Assembly: GCA_958450365.1 (NCBI GenBank)
Contig: CAUEEP010000760.1
Span: 2,030,962-2,094,961 of the forward strand
Source of the DNA: Mesorhabditis belari
Lineage: Eukaryota; Nematoda; Chromadorea; Rhabditida; Rhabditidae
DNA length: 64,000 nucleotides
Direction of reading: 5' to 3'
A program made the position numbers and the translations under genes. Below, piece after piece: positions 35,877 through 46,061 of this stretch. How positions within the stretch are numbered: position 1 is the stretch's first letter; every line of letters starts with the position of its first letter. Below the pieces are notes generated by a model. That model saw only the letters and a program-made list of their open reading frames with translations, was not told the DNA's origin and did no database searches.

Positions 35877-36935
35877 TATTGGGTTGGTGAATTGAAAACT
35901 GCGGGCTATTGTCATATGTGACCGTTTGAGCACTTTCTTCAAAAGAAACCCATTTGAGAAAGTTGTAGAGAACCAAAAAAGCTTACCAAATTTTCAGAAC
36001 GATCAAAACGATTTCAAGAAATGCCAAATTACGAATTTCACAAAACTTGCATTAAGCGAAACACGTGTACTTTGGAAATTGGCAAAGCCAATTTTGATCT
36101 CTACACGATGCCACAAGGGTTTCTTTTGAAGAAAGTCATGCTCAACGGGCACTCCAGTCCTCCATTTGGAACTCACACTTGTCTCACACACAAACCAAAA
36201 CCACGCGAAAGAGGAACCGCAAATTGCCGAAAATGGGCAAGTGTCAATAAAATGGAAATATTGAATGAAGATGGTTTAGTTGAAAAATTTTAGTTCAAAG
36301 TCCCGCAGTTTTCAACTCACCAACCCAATTGAAACGCGTTTCTGTTGTATCCGATTTGAATTGAAGCATTATTGCACAGGATGGTATCATGTTTTTAATA
36401 ATTTTCTAGAAATTTCATAGAAGTTTAACTCTGGCAACCTAGAACAGCCCGTTAGCACCACATTTTGCCGAAAAAAGGCTTTCTTGCATTTTACTGTGAA
36501 TTCAAAGCAACTCCCTCCCAGTTTTTTTATTTAATCAACGGCAACTTTACCGTAAATTCAAAGAATCTTAAACAATAAAATAACTGGTTAAATAGGCAAA
36601 TTGATGAAAGTACTTAATCAAACGATAAAATAATGTAACTAAACAAAAACAAAGAAAAAACCTATCTGTTCTTGCAACTAAGGTAGAAGCGGGACTCCAT
36701 CTGTAAAAAAACAATGGAAAATAGATGTAAACATCATAAAAACATAAATAGAACGCAAAAACATATCAAAACGAGTAAATAAACTATTCTTTGCCAGAGT
36801 TAAACTTCTATGAAATTTCTAGAAAATGATTAAAAGTATTTAAAAAACAGAATATCCTACTTGCAAGAATGTTTCAATCCAAATCAGATATCTGATTTGA
36901 ATTCATTCCAAATCGGATACAACATATCTAAACAA
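35877..36935. mobile_element. Family B MITE joined to an inverted-repeat element (family H)
   Basis: 35877-36330 is a diverged family B copy. It is followed at once by GAAACGCGTTTCTGTTGTATCC ... TTCATAGAAGTTTAACTCTGG (36331-36440). The complement of that block recurs at 36795-36930, so 36331-36935 is a foldback. The same right-hand neighbour follows the family B copy at 39285. A short minus-strand exon-like piece (36660-36699, MESRFYLSCKNR then stop) is in the loop. Confidence 0.65.
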
Positions 36936-37597
36936 TGAATAAAATATAATCCGTGCGCATAAAATGAACCTAAATATTGCTTGTTTAGACTCGAGTCGAG
37001 TTTACAAATCTTTTGATTGTTGTTGTTGAGTTGATTGTTGAGAATATTAGTGAGAATATTGTTGAGAATATTGTTTAGAATATTGGTGAGAATATTGGTA
37101 AGAATATTGGTGAGAATATTAATCACAGTGTTCAACTAATTTCAAATGAGTTTCATTTCCATCTCCTCCAAGAACACAAATCCCCATTTTGAGCCCATTT
37201 TAGAGCAGAGAATTTGACAGTTTGTGACTATTTTTCTACTTGAATCAAAAGTAAAACTAAAATGAAATATCTAAGTTTTTTGTTGTCATACCAATGAAAT
37301 ATCTTTAAGTAGCTCTCTCTTTTCTCGTTAAATAACTAACACGATGTTCAGCTAATTTAGAACAAGCTATTTCGTTCTCAAAGATCACAGATCTCAATTT
37401 TTCACCCATTTTAAAGCTGGGAATGCAAGAGTCTGTGACCATTTGTGCAAATATGCAGCTGCAAAGCTGCAAAATGCCATAGCGTGGGCAGACAGACTTT
37501 ATTTAGACGTCGATGATCAAGAACTCGACACAAAATAGAACAAAAATCGTGTATAAATACGGTCAGAGTGGAATTTCATCAACCAATAACTTCAACA
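36936..37597. other. Upstream spacer of CC-like paralogue 2, with short tandem repeat
   Basis: 37025-37125 contains about eight units of AATATTG(G/T)TGAG. No gene. 37498-37597 should hold the promoter of the gene starting at 37598, but no motif is assigned. Confidence 0.5.
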
Positions 37598-38389
37598 ATG
37601 TTCAAGTCACTCCTTGTCTCCCTTCTCGTTGTCATTGCCGTCATGGTTCAGGTGGGAAAGTTTAAGTTTTAATGTTCAACTAGCAGCTAGAACAAGCACT
37701 TAGCCAATAGTATTCCAAAGTCTAGCTATTATTGAGCTATTCTTAGCTATTATTAGCTATCATTGGCTATCATTAGCTATTCTTAGCTATTCTTAGCTAT
37801 TATTGAGCTATTCTTAGCTATTCTTAGCTATTGTTAGCTATTCTTAGCTATTATTAGGCTATCTAAGGCTATTACTAGTCTAATTAATTGCAGTAATGTT
37901 TTAGAAAAGTCTTAATCTAGCCAAAGACGATAGATCTGCAACCTAATTCTCAATTTAACGGTCAAAGTGACAAAGTTGACTTGACTGTTTGACTGTTTTT
38001 AAAGTTTGTAGACAACGTTTGCAAAGTTTCACTTATCAGAATTTGCAATCAGAACATGGCAACATATCCAAGCAGGCAGCAACATAAAGAACCTTTCCAA
38101 AAAGGCCATTTAAGATCAAACACATTTTTTCCAATTAAATCTTTCAAAGAAGATCAAATTTTCAGGGAGCTATGATGGCAACTTGTCCTCAATACAATGG
38201 AAAGCAGGCGGCCATCGGACGTAAGTTTTTCAGACTTCTGAGTAAAGAAATAGGTCTTTATGCAATTATATGACAGTACTTGATCTTGATCAATTTGAAA
38301 ATCAATTTTCAGCGGCTATTGGTGGAGTTTGTCCACCGGGCTTTGGCTGCTTCACTCAAGGCAAGCTTCAATATTGCTTCGATGCTTGA
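37598..38389 (+). CDS. Small secreted cysteine peptide (CC-like), paralogue 2
   Basis: Three exons (37598-37651, 38166-38220, 38313-38389) close to 61 residues: signal peptide MFKSLLVSLLVVIAVMV, then ATCPQYNGKQAAIGPAIGG, VCPPGFGCF and YCFDA. Exon lengths (54, 55, 77) match those of the gene at 33620 (54, 49, 77), with identical intron phases, so the two are tandem duplicates. Four cysteines in the mature part. Intron 1 contains a CTTAGCTATT-type tandem repeat (37735-37865). Function unknown. Confidence 0.78.
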
Positions 38390-38488
38390 AGAAAAGCTTT
38401 GACTTTGAACTTTGAAGGAATAATAACATGTTTTAAATAAACTTAAATCCAGCATTTTGTTTCTTTATGTCAAAATTACATTTTAAAT

Positions 38489-41400
38489 CTAGCCGTCCAG
38501 CAGTTTATAGATATTGTCAATTTTTGCCTTGTAGTTTAAAAGGAGGAGATTTCGTCCGAAATCTGATAGATGAAGTCCATCTTCTTGATAGTAGGACCTA
38601 GAGTTTAAGGAGTTTTAAAAGTTGTTAAAATTATAAAAGCTCTCGTAGTTCTCGTTCTACGTAGTAAAGGTTTCTTGAAACAAAGAAATCATATTTTTCC
38701 TCTCCAAACTTACCTTTGACATTCATCTTCGTAGATCGAGCACTGAGCTCCTTGACAAAAAACAGATTGAAGCTCAATGAAATGACACATTTTACAGAGC
38801 TTTTTTATTTCATCTAGTCTCAAAATTGCTTGTTGAAACTCTAGTAAATAGTCCTAAAAGAATTGTCTCATTTTTTCGCGATTTCAATTTACTTGAACCG
38901 AATAGGTCACATCATTTCGACAATCGCTCATTCTGATCCCAAGCTTTTCCATTCGAGTGGTTCTTTCAGCTACACTTGCATTAACTCGGTAGACTGGTAA
39001 ATCAATAAGAATATAGTCAGTAAAATTGCTGCAACTTGTTTGATTTAGATAAATTTCTATTGGTTACCTATATTTTGCCAGATTCTCTAGAGAATTTTCT
39101 ACAAATCGATCCCGAGTTACATTGAAAGGAAATTCTTTAAAACCAGCGATGTATCTAAAACATTAGAATTGAAAGGTTTTGCAAAGTGTACAGGGTGGGT
39201 CATAATTAAGTTCTCGGAGTAATTAAGGTGAAAAACCCAAAAAAAATTCCAGAATAGTCAATTTTGAAAGGAATAACATTTGAAATATTGGGTTGGTGAA
39301 TTGAAAACTGCCGGCTATTGTCATATGTGACAGTTTGAGCACTTTCTTCAAAAGAAAACCATTTGATGTCAATGGAAAAGTTGTAGAGAATCAAAAATTA
39401 AGCTTATATCCAAATTTCAGAACGATTCAAAAACTGATTTTCAAGAAATGCCAAATTTACAAATTTTCACAAAACTTGCATTTTAAGCGAAACTACTAAG
39501 TGTATCTTTTTGGAAATTTGGCTATCAGCCTAATTTTTGATTCTCTACAACTTTTCTATTGACGCCAAAATGGGTTTCTTTTGAAGAAGGCGCTCAAACT
39601 GAGACATCTGCCGTCCTCCATTTTTGAGTCTCACACTTGTCTCACACACAAACCAAAATCCTACTACGAAAGTGGAATCCGCAAATTGCCTGTAAAATGG
39701 GCAGAAGTCGTCAATAATAATGGAAATTATTTGAAATGAATTGGGTTCTATGTTGAATAAATTTTATTTCAAAGTCCCGCAGTTTTCAGCTCACCAACCT
39801 AATAGAAACGCGTATCTGTTGTATCCGATTTGAATTGAAGCATTATTGCACAGTATGGTATCAGGGTACAGTATGGCATACTTTAACAATTTTCTGGAAC
39901 TTTCATAGAAGTTTAACTCTGGCAACCTAGAACAGCCCGTTTGAGCTTCAAGTGTTTTTTAATGATTTGACGCAGGGAGGACCTTTTAGTTCCCATCTCA
40001 CGTGTCATTTGACGAACGAAGCGCGCAGGGTTACGGCGGATTCTTTCTCTCACTTTCTTGATGTTGGGTTCAATTGTCACCGATCGCTTTCTTCCCCGGC
40101 TCTTTCGATCATTTTTGTTTCCCAACTCTTTAAAACGTCGAATGGTTGAGAAGGCTTGGGTTTGTTCCCAGACGATCCTTTATCTCCCGTGTCTTAAATC
40201 CCTTTCGATGAAGATCGATGATCGAAGAGCGATGAAGCGGGCGAAATTATGGCCCACCCTGGACAATTATTTGGCCATTCTAAAAACAATTGTAATACAA
40301 TTGTAATATTTTTATATTGTAAAAAGTTTAAAACAAGACGCATTGAAGAGAAAAACAAAAATGCTTTTGCTTAGTTAGCAAAACACGAGGAAGTATCGGT
40401 TTTATAAGTGACACCATCGAGGACGTAATTATGGCCCACCCATTTTACCCAATCGCTATTATTATGAGATAATTTTACCCAATCGATATTATTATGAGTC
40501 TTGGTTTGAACTCCTTGACCAGTTCAAGTGTGGTCTTCAAAGATTCATCGCAATGCTCATAAAACTTTCCAGTATCCCCAACCGTGGAATGATTAAGGAA
40601 TGGATAACAAGCTGAATTTGGAAATTTTCGACTAATCAATTAGCAGTACCAGATCTTGTGATAACTTCCATTGATTTGAATCTTCCATCAAGAGCCTTGA
40701 ATATTTGAGGAAAGGCGAGCCTCATAAAGGAGTTCCCAAGAAGCAAAACATTGTAGGTTCCATTACCTGACTTTAATCGGAAATTTGTAGTCAATAAAAA
40801 ATGAAATGAAATGCTTTAATCAATGAAATGCTTAATCACTGAAATGCTTCAGTTTGTTCTTCATCAATGAAATGTTTTAGTTTGATGTTTTCAAGACAAA
40901 ACTAATCTTCAAGTTTTCAGCTCAAAATCAATACCGTTTTTCCACGCATCTCTCGATAGGGCTCCTCGAGATAATCAAGGTCAGGAAACGCAACTTTTTC
41001 AGATAATTGTTGACATCCTACAACAGTAGGTAAGATTTGTAGGAATGATTTAAAAACTTGCAGACATTGAACCATCATCATTTTTTCGAAACTGATAAAA
41101 CAACGATGTTAGAGTTTTCCCATTGAAATCTCCTGGTAAGAAGTAAAGTGCAAAGAATGCCATATAGCATACACCTAATAGTTCACCAGTTCGCTTGATT
41201 ATTTATAAACTCACCAATTGCACACAGTGATGCTATGAATTTTTCTTTGATAAACCACTTTTCGAGTGTGTGGTGAACGAGGATCGTCACGAGAAAAATG
41301 ATTAGAAGTACAATGATAAGATCTGAATTGAATTGAAGTTAGAGCTGAAACAATGCTGAAAGCATTGTTCACCATATACATTGTATTCGTCAATAAAGAA

Positions 41401-43833
41401 CCAATATTTATAATAAACAATGACGGGCCAGTGAATGAGGTATAATGAGTAAGAGACATCTCCTAGATATTGAATGGGAGGTGAATCGATTGCCGGAGAA
41501 AGACCTGAACAAAGAATGTGCCCAATGAATGAATGATATGAACTGGACTTACTTGTTTGTGTTGAACAGAATATGAGCAGCCCAGTCAATAAAGTTATTA
41601 AAAACGGTTGAATCTAGAATATTGAAGTAAATGCTGAACTTTTAGCCAGTCTTGCAAAACTCCACCTTTAGAACTACAAATGAATATTTGGCCATAAGAA
41701 AAAGCGCTAAAAATATCAGATAACAACCAAACACGTAAAAGCTTTCATTCTGGCTGTTGTTCTTTGACTGTTCTGGTGTCTAAAATACAGGATGTGTCAA
41801 AAGTTCTGTCACCTCACACCTTAGACTTTTTCAACGAATTGATATATAGTTATCCTTTTTTTTAAATCTTCAATTTTGGGAAGCTAACTCTATTTTGACC
41901 ACACTAAACTTGTCCCTAAAGTGACTCGATTCCTTTTTTGGTCACTCGCATTTCGCCCTCGAAATCTCTTCAATGGTTTGATCATTTGAAACACGTTTTA
42001 GCCTATTTTGTAGAGGAGATTTACAACTTTCAAATAGTGTATAACATTCATCGATATCAGGTTTCTATCGTTGGAAATTTATGAAAATGTTGAAATCCGC
42101 AGTTCTTATGCATATACCTAATAAATAGGGTACTAAATTTTCTAGCTCTCATAACTTTTTGCAGAAACCTATGCCATTGAACCTCGCAACTAGATACTTT
42201 AAAAGTTCTACTATTTTCTATGATATTCTTCATTGAGCTGAAACAAAATTCAGCTTTTGAGCTTTGATCAACTTTAGGGAGGTGACAGAACTTTTGGCGC
42301 ACTCTGTATCTGAAAGATTTTCTGAGATCATAATGAGCATTACCATAATGATCAAGATCATGAAAGATCATAAATTTTTGAGAAACCTTTGAGTTTATCT
42401 CAAACTCGTACACAAAAAGCCCGATCATGAATTGCCAGATTCGACAAGGAAGAAAACCAAAATACATGGTTCTATCTAGGATCTAAATTGAATAATTGAA
42501 TAATTCAAGTGAATAATTGAATGCTTACTGTAAAGAATACCTGAAAAAGGTAAATTGAAGCTAAAAAAACGGATATTGAAAATAAAGCTCTTGTTTGCTT
42601 TGAAGTGTTCAGATAGCACTTCATGCATAAGGGAGCGAAGAGATAAAAATGAAGCTCCGTAGCAAGTGACCATGTGTGGGTGAATGGCTTGAACAAGGTG
42701 AGCTTGAAAGCAACTTCAGTTGACAATTTACAAGTATTTATTTATCAATACATTTGAACTTACTTGTGTGAAATAGTCGGTCTTCTCGAAGAGATCTTTC
42801 ATATTACTCACATAGAATAATCCCCAGAGAGAATCACTTTTCAATGATTTTAAATCATCATCTAGTAAGATCAAGATCCCAAATAGCAAAATTAAAACTA
42901 CAGTAATCCTAAAGATATTATTTTTAACTATTTTTTTTAAAAAGCTACATGTAAAGGGGTATAATCCGTTTGATGCGTTTCTCATAGAACAATCTCACAT
43001 CCACAGATTGCTTATCAAGTGCCGAAATCGACAAGATTTTTGTGATCAAGTATCCAGAAAGAACAAAGAACCTAATAAAAGCTTTTTATCTAACAAATCA
43101 AACTTTCATCATTTAATGTTATTGACTTTATTGGGTCCTTACGCGTCCGTTTCCTTACGCGTCCGTTTCCTTACGCGTCCGTTTCCTTACGCGTCCGTTT
43201 CCTTACGCGTCCGTTTCCTTACGCGTCCGTTTCCTTCCTATTTGCGTTGCTATTTTGCAATTATTCGCGTCGCATTTTTCGCCCTTTTCCCCTTCCCGAA
43301 ATTATTTTTTTGTCTGCGGGTTTTGCTCCCTCTTGGGGACTTTGTTGTTTCATTTTGATGCGCATGCTGTTTTTGTAATGGTTATTGTTGCATTTCGGTT
43401 CTGTACTAATAAACAGTAACATTATAAATTCACTTTGCTTTAAGCTACCCTTCAGGTTTTAAATCCTGCTTAGATAACTGGTTTAACATTGTGAGAGACT
43501 GGTTTACTAACATTTGTGTCACCATCGACGAGTATCAACCGATCCGTACTCTTCTCAAGAGTATTAATCTATTGTTGGATACTACGTGTTCTTGTTACGT
43601 TATAAGCGCTTTTGGGGAAACCCTTTTTAATCTTTTGTGCTATTCGGCCATTCTTAAGCAGAATCATCCTCGTGGATAGGGTTAAAGCGGGTGGCACCCC
43701 AAACTATTGTATTAACTCACATATCAACACCAAGATATCCATTGGGCAGAAAATTTGGTCTCAAATGAAAGATGAGAACGAATAAGATGGCTTGTGCTCG
43801 AACAGCTTGTAGAATTTTTGATTTTTCTGTCAT
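38489..43833 (-). CDS. Acyltransferase-3 membrane enzyme with C-terminal SGNH domain (OAC-like)
   Basis: Family members are multipass membrane O-acyltransferases; a fused SGNH hydrolase domain is common. Exons seen: 43721-43833 (start; ILFVLIFHLRPNFLPNGYLG), 42949-43071 (FFVLSGYLITKIL ... RIKRIIPLYM), 42764-42908, ~42541-42718 (THTWSLATELHFYLFAPL), ~42388-42473 (PCRIWQFMIGLFVYEF), 41666-41779, 41553-41613, ~41378-41504 (PPIQYLGDVSYSLYLIHWPV), ~41217-41319, ~41042-41176. Then the SGNH part: ~40680-40766 (LLLGNSFMRL, block I) and at the C-terminus DGLHLSDFGRNLL (block V D..H) ending at TAG 38489-38491. Core hallmarks of the family (FHxxP, HTWSL, SYSLYLIHWP) are all present. Introns host a nested Tc1-like element, a mariner MITE and an LTR-like block. 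Middle SGNH exons (38700-39150, 40500-40600) are only partly resolved. Confidence 0.85.
39191..40441 (-). pseudogene. Tc1/mariner-type element with transposase N-terminal fragment, carrying a nested MITE
   Basis: The left end CAGGGTGGGTCATAATTAAG is matched by inverted ends ATTATGGCCCACCCTG (to 40261) and ATTATGGCCCACCC (to 40441). 40125-39913 encodes the second HTH of a transposase (IKKVRERIRRNPARFVRQM ... RSSLRQIIKKHLKLKR); the first HTH (RKGFKTREIKDRLG) lies just upstream in another frame. The catalytic part is gone and 39285-39804 is a family B MITE. It lies in an intron of the OAC-like gene. Confidence 0.8.
39285..39804. mobile_element. Family B MITE nested in a Tc1-like element
   Basis: Ends TATTGGGTTGGTGAATTGAA and ACCAACCTAATA. 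The right flank (GAAACGCGTATCTGTTGTATCC and about 120 bp beyond) matches the right flank of the copy at 35877-36330, but the left flanks differ. Confidence 0.85.
41787..42309. mobile_element. Mariner-type MITE (family P)
   Basis: Ends CAGGATGTGTCAAAAGTTCTG and AGAACTTTTGGCGCACTCTG are inverted, with TA flanks; about 520 bp, no transposase. Its left end is about 7 bp from the splice acceptor of the OAC-like exon ending at 41779, so the pyrimidine tract of that acceptor may partly derive from the element. Confidence 0.8.
43131..43710 (+). mobile_element. Possible solo LTR or similar insertion with a 16-bp minisatellite
   Basis: Seven copies of CTTACGCGTCCGTTTC (43138-43230) are followed by a GC-richer, pyrimidine-rich stretch, then CTGTACTAATAAACAGTAAC (polyadenylation-like) and a 62-codon open tail ending CCCCAAACTATTG. 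Its composition differs from the surrounding intron 1 of the OAC-like gene. The U3-R-U5 reading is inference; ends and target duplication are not convincing. Confidence 0.3.
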
Positions 43834-44024
43834 CAAATAAAATAAAATTGCATGAATGAACAATTTTTTGGACAGTGAAAAACCGCTTAACGAAAAATTC
43901 GACAATCCTTTTCCTCTTTGATTTGTTTATCCAAGCTTTCATTGTTGGGGATTTCTCGCGCAGAGACAAGGAAATTTTGCTGGAATTTCGGAATTTAAGA
44001 ATATCACTAATAACTAAATAGACT

Positions 44025-45883
44025 TACCGTATTTTTCCTAATAAGGTGCGTCGCAAAATGATAGGATCACCCCTAAATTTTATCATTTCTTGGCTATGAA
44101 ACTTAATAACGCTAAATAGCTTTCAAATGCTAGAAAAATATACAAAAATAGACAGAATTCGACAACAGACTTCCAATATGCCGTTCGGCGCATTATAATT
44201 TTGTTGAATAAATGGCGACAAAGTTATAACGATTTCTCTTTCAACACCTCTTGCAAAATGATAGAGCCACATAAAAAAATAACAATAAATCCGAAAATAA
44301 ACTTGAAACAAACAAATAAAAACAGCAACGAAATTCATTAATAATCAATAGAGGCTCCCTTTTTTTGTCCAATAGTCGATTTTTCATCGAGTCCCCAAGT
44401 TTTGAAGCGTTTATGGTGGAATTGACGTACAAGCTTGCAAAATGGCTCTTTTGAATTGCGAAATGTCCAAAGTCTTCCCATTAGCATAAATATTCCTCAC
44501 AAGAATGCCCCACAAGTTTTCCATTGTGTTTAAGTCCGGTAAGCAGGCAGGCCATTCGAGAAAATCGATGCTGTGACTTTCCATGCAAGGTTCGGTGGAT
44601 TGGCTGACATGAATTGAAGCATTATCATGTTGAAAAATGTAGTTTCTCCCTCGGTTTTGTGCTGGGAAGGGAAGCAGTTGGTTCGCAAGGACGTCCTGGT
44701 AATCGTTCGAGTTCGTGCGACAAGTCACAACTTCTAAATCAAGAACGTCATCCACGTTGAAGGCAGCCCATACCATCAGTGATCCTCCTCCGAAGTTTCG
44801 ACATCCACAAAGCATTGGGTCCTTTCCTCAAATCGTGCCAATAGTACTTGTTACCGTCTGGAATATTCAAATTAAATGTTTTCTGATCGCTGAAGATTAC
44901 CTACAAGGAAAAAAATAGTTAATAACACAAGGCAAAAGTGTACTTTTCTCCAATCGATGGTGATGTGATCCCGAGCCCAAGATCTCCTTTTTTTCTTTGT
45001 GCGCCAGCTTCAGTTTTGGTGCTTTCTTTCTGACTGCTCTTTTGATCTAAGGTATACACTTGATGACTCGAGAAAGAGTGCTTTTGTGGACGAGAGCTCT
45101 AATTTTTGCCTTGACTTCCTGTAGCGACGTCACCGAATTCGACAACAGACGTCCAATATGCCGTTCAGCGTCAGCTTTCGATGCCGTCCCGGAGACTTCT
45201 TCTTGCCATAATTGAAAGGATCCTTCAAGAAATTGGCGACAACTTCGTGCGAGCGCTTCATTTTCTTTGCGATCTTTCGATTTGACAACTTTCTTCCTTT
45301 CAAAATCGCAATTTTCATCGGTTCGACCCGCGAAAGTGATTTTCCACGCCCCATCTTCCTAAAAAATAAAAATTAGTTTGAAAAAGCAAAGAACAAGCAA
45401 AACAAGCAAAAATGGTTATCGCAGGTAGAAAATGAAAAAGAAACGTCGTGGTTCTATCATTTTGCAACAGGTGCAAACAAAGAAATGATTAAAAATTCGT
45501 GGGTTTTAAAAAAATAAATGATTTCGTAAATGGTATTTTTGCGTACTTTGTATATAAAATTAGAATTTAAACGTCGTTTTGAATTTTTAGTTATTTAAAG
45601 TAAAAAACGCAAACAGGAAGGGTGGTCCTATCATTTTGCAACGCATTGTAATATGAAATCCCCAGAGGAGCGTCGCGTAGTCGTTGTTTTTTCCGCACTA
45701 AATCATTTTTTCTCGCGAGCCTTTGGACCGATTTTGTTTGGGTTTTTTCTAAAAAATGGCTACCTCATTTCTCTATTTTTGGGAAATGGTCCAAAGGCTC
45801 GCGAGAAAAAATTTATTAATTGCGGGAAAAACGACTACGCGACACTCTTCTGGACATGTTATACTATTAGGAAAAATACGGTA
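44025..45883. mobile_element. TIR element interrupted by a Tc3-like transposon
   Basis: Outer ends TACCGTATTTTTCCTAATA (44025-44043) and TATTAGGAAAAATACGGTA (45864-45883 region) are perfect inverted repeats. Inside the right part, 45655-45855 is a palindrome (GTCGCGTAGTCGTT ... TTTCTCGCGAGCCTTTGGACC and complement). The Tc3-like transposon begins at 44044, directly after the left TIR, and ends near 45648, flanked by TA. Confidence 0.8.
44044..45648 (-). pseudogene. Tc3-like transposon with frameshifted transposase
   Basis: Ends TGCGTCGCAAAATGATAGGA and TCCTATCATTTTGCAACGCA are inverted; an inner copy of the same site (CTTGCAAAATGATAGAGCCAC at 44249; GTTCTATCATTTTGCAACAG at 45449) lies ~200 bp in on each side, like the internal transposase-binding sites of Tc3. 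45354-45130 encodes the N-terminal HTH (LKGRKLSNRKIAKKMKRSHE, Tc3-like NYGKKKSPGR). 44815-44411 encodes the catalytic half (GGSLMVWAAF; FQHDNASIH; LEWPACLPDLNTMENLWGIL), including the DNA and DLN-x-MEN motifs. Frames between 44815 and 45130 are broken, so it is likely inactive. Confidence 0.88.
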
Positions 45884-46061
45884 AGCTATCGATTTTGGAA
45901 TCTGGTAATCAAATTGAGTAATCCAATTGTTGTCCGTTAAATCTTGACCTAGATATACACCAAGAAATTGCTCAGGCATTCTTATTCGAAAACGAATTTG
46001 TCGAAAACGAAAATTTTTCAATAGTTGCACATTTTTCCGCGTTTCTAATAAAGTTGGTGAC

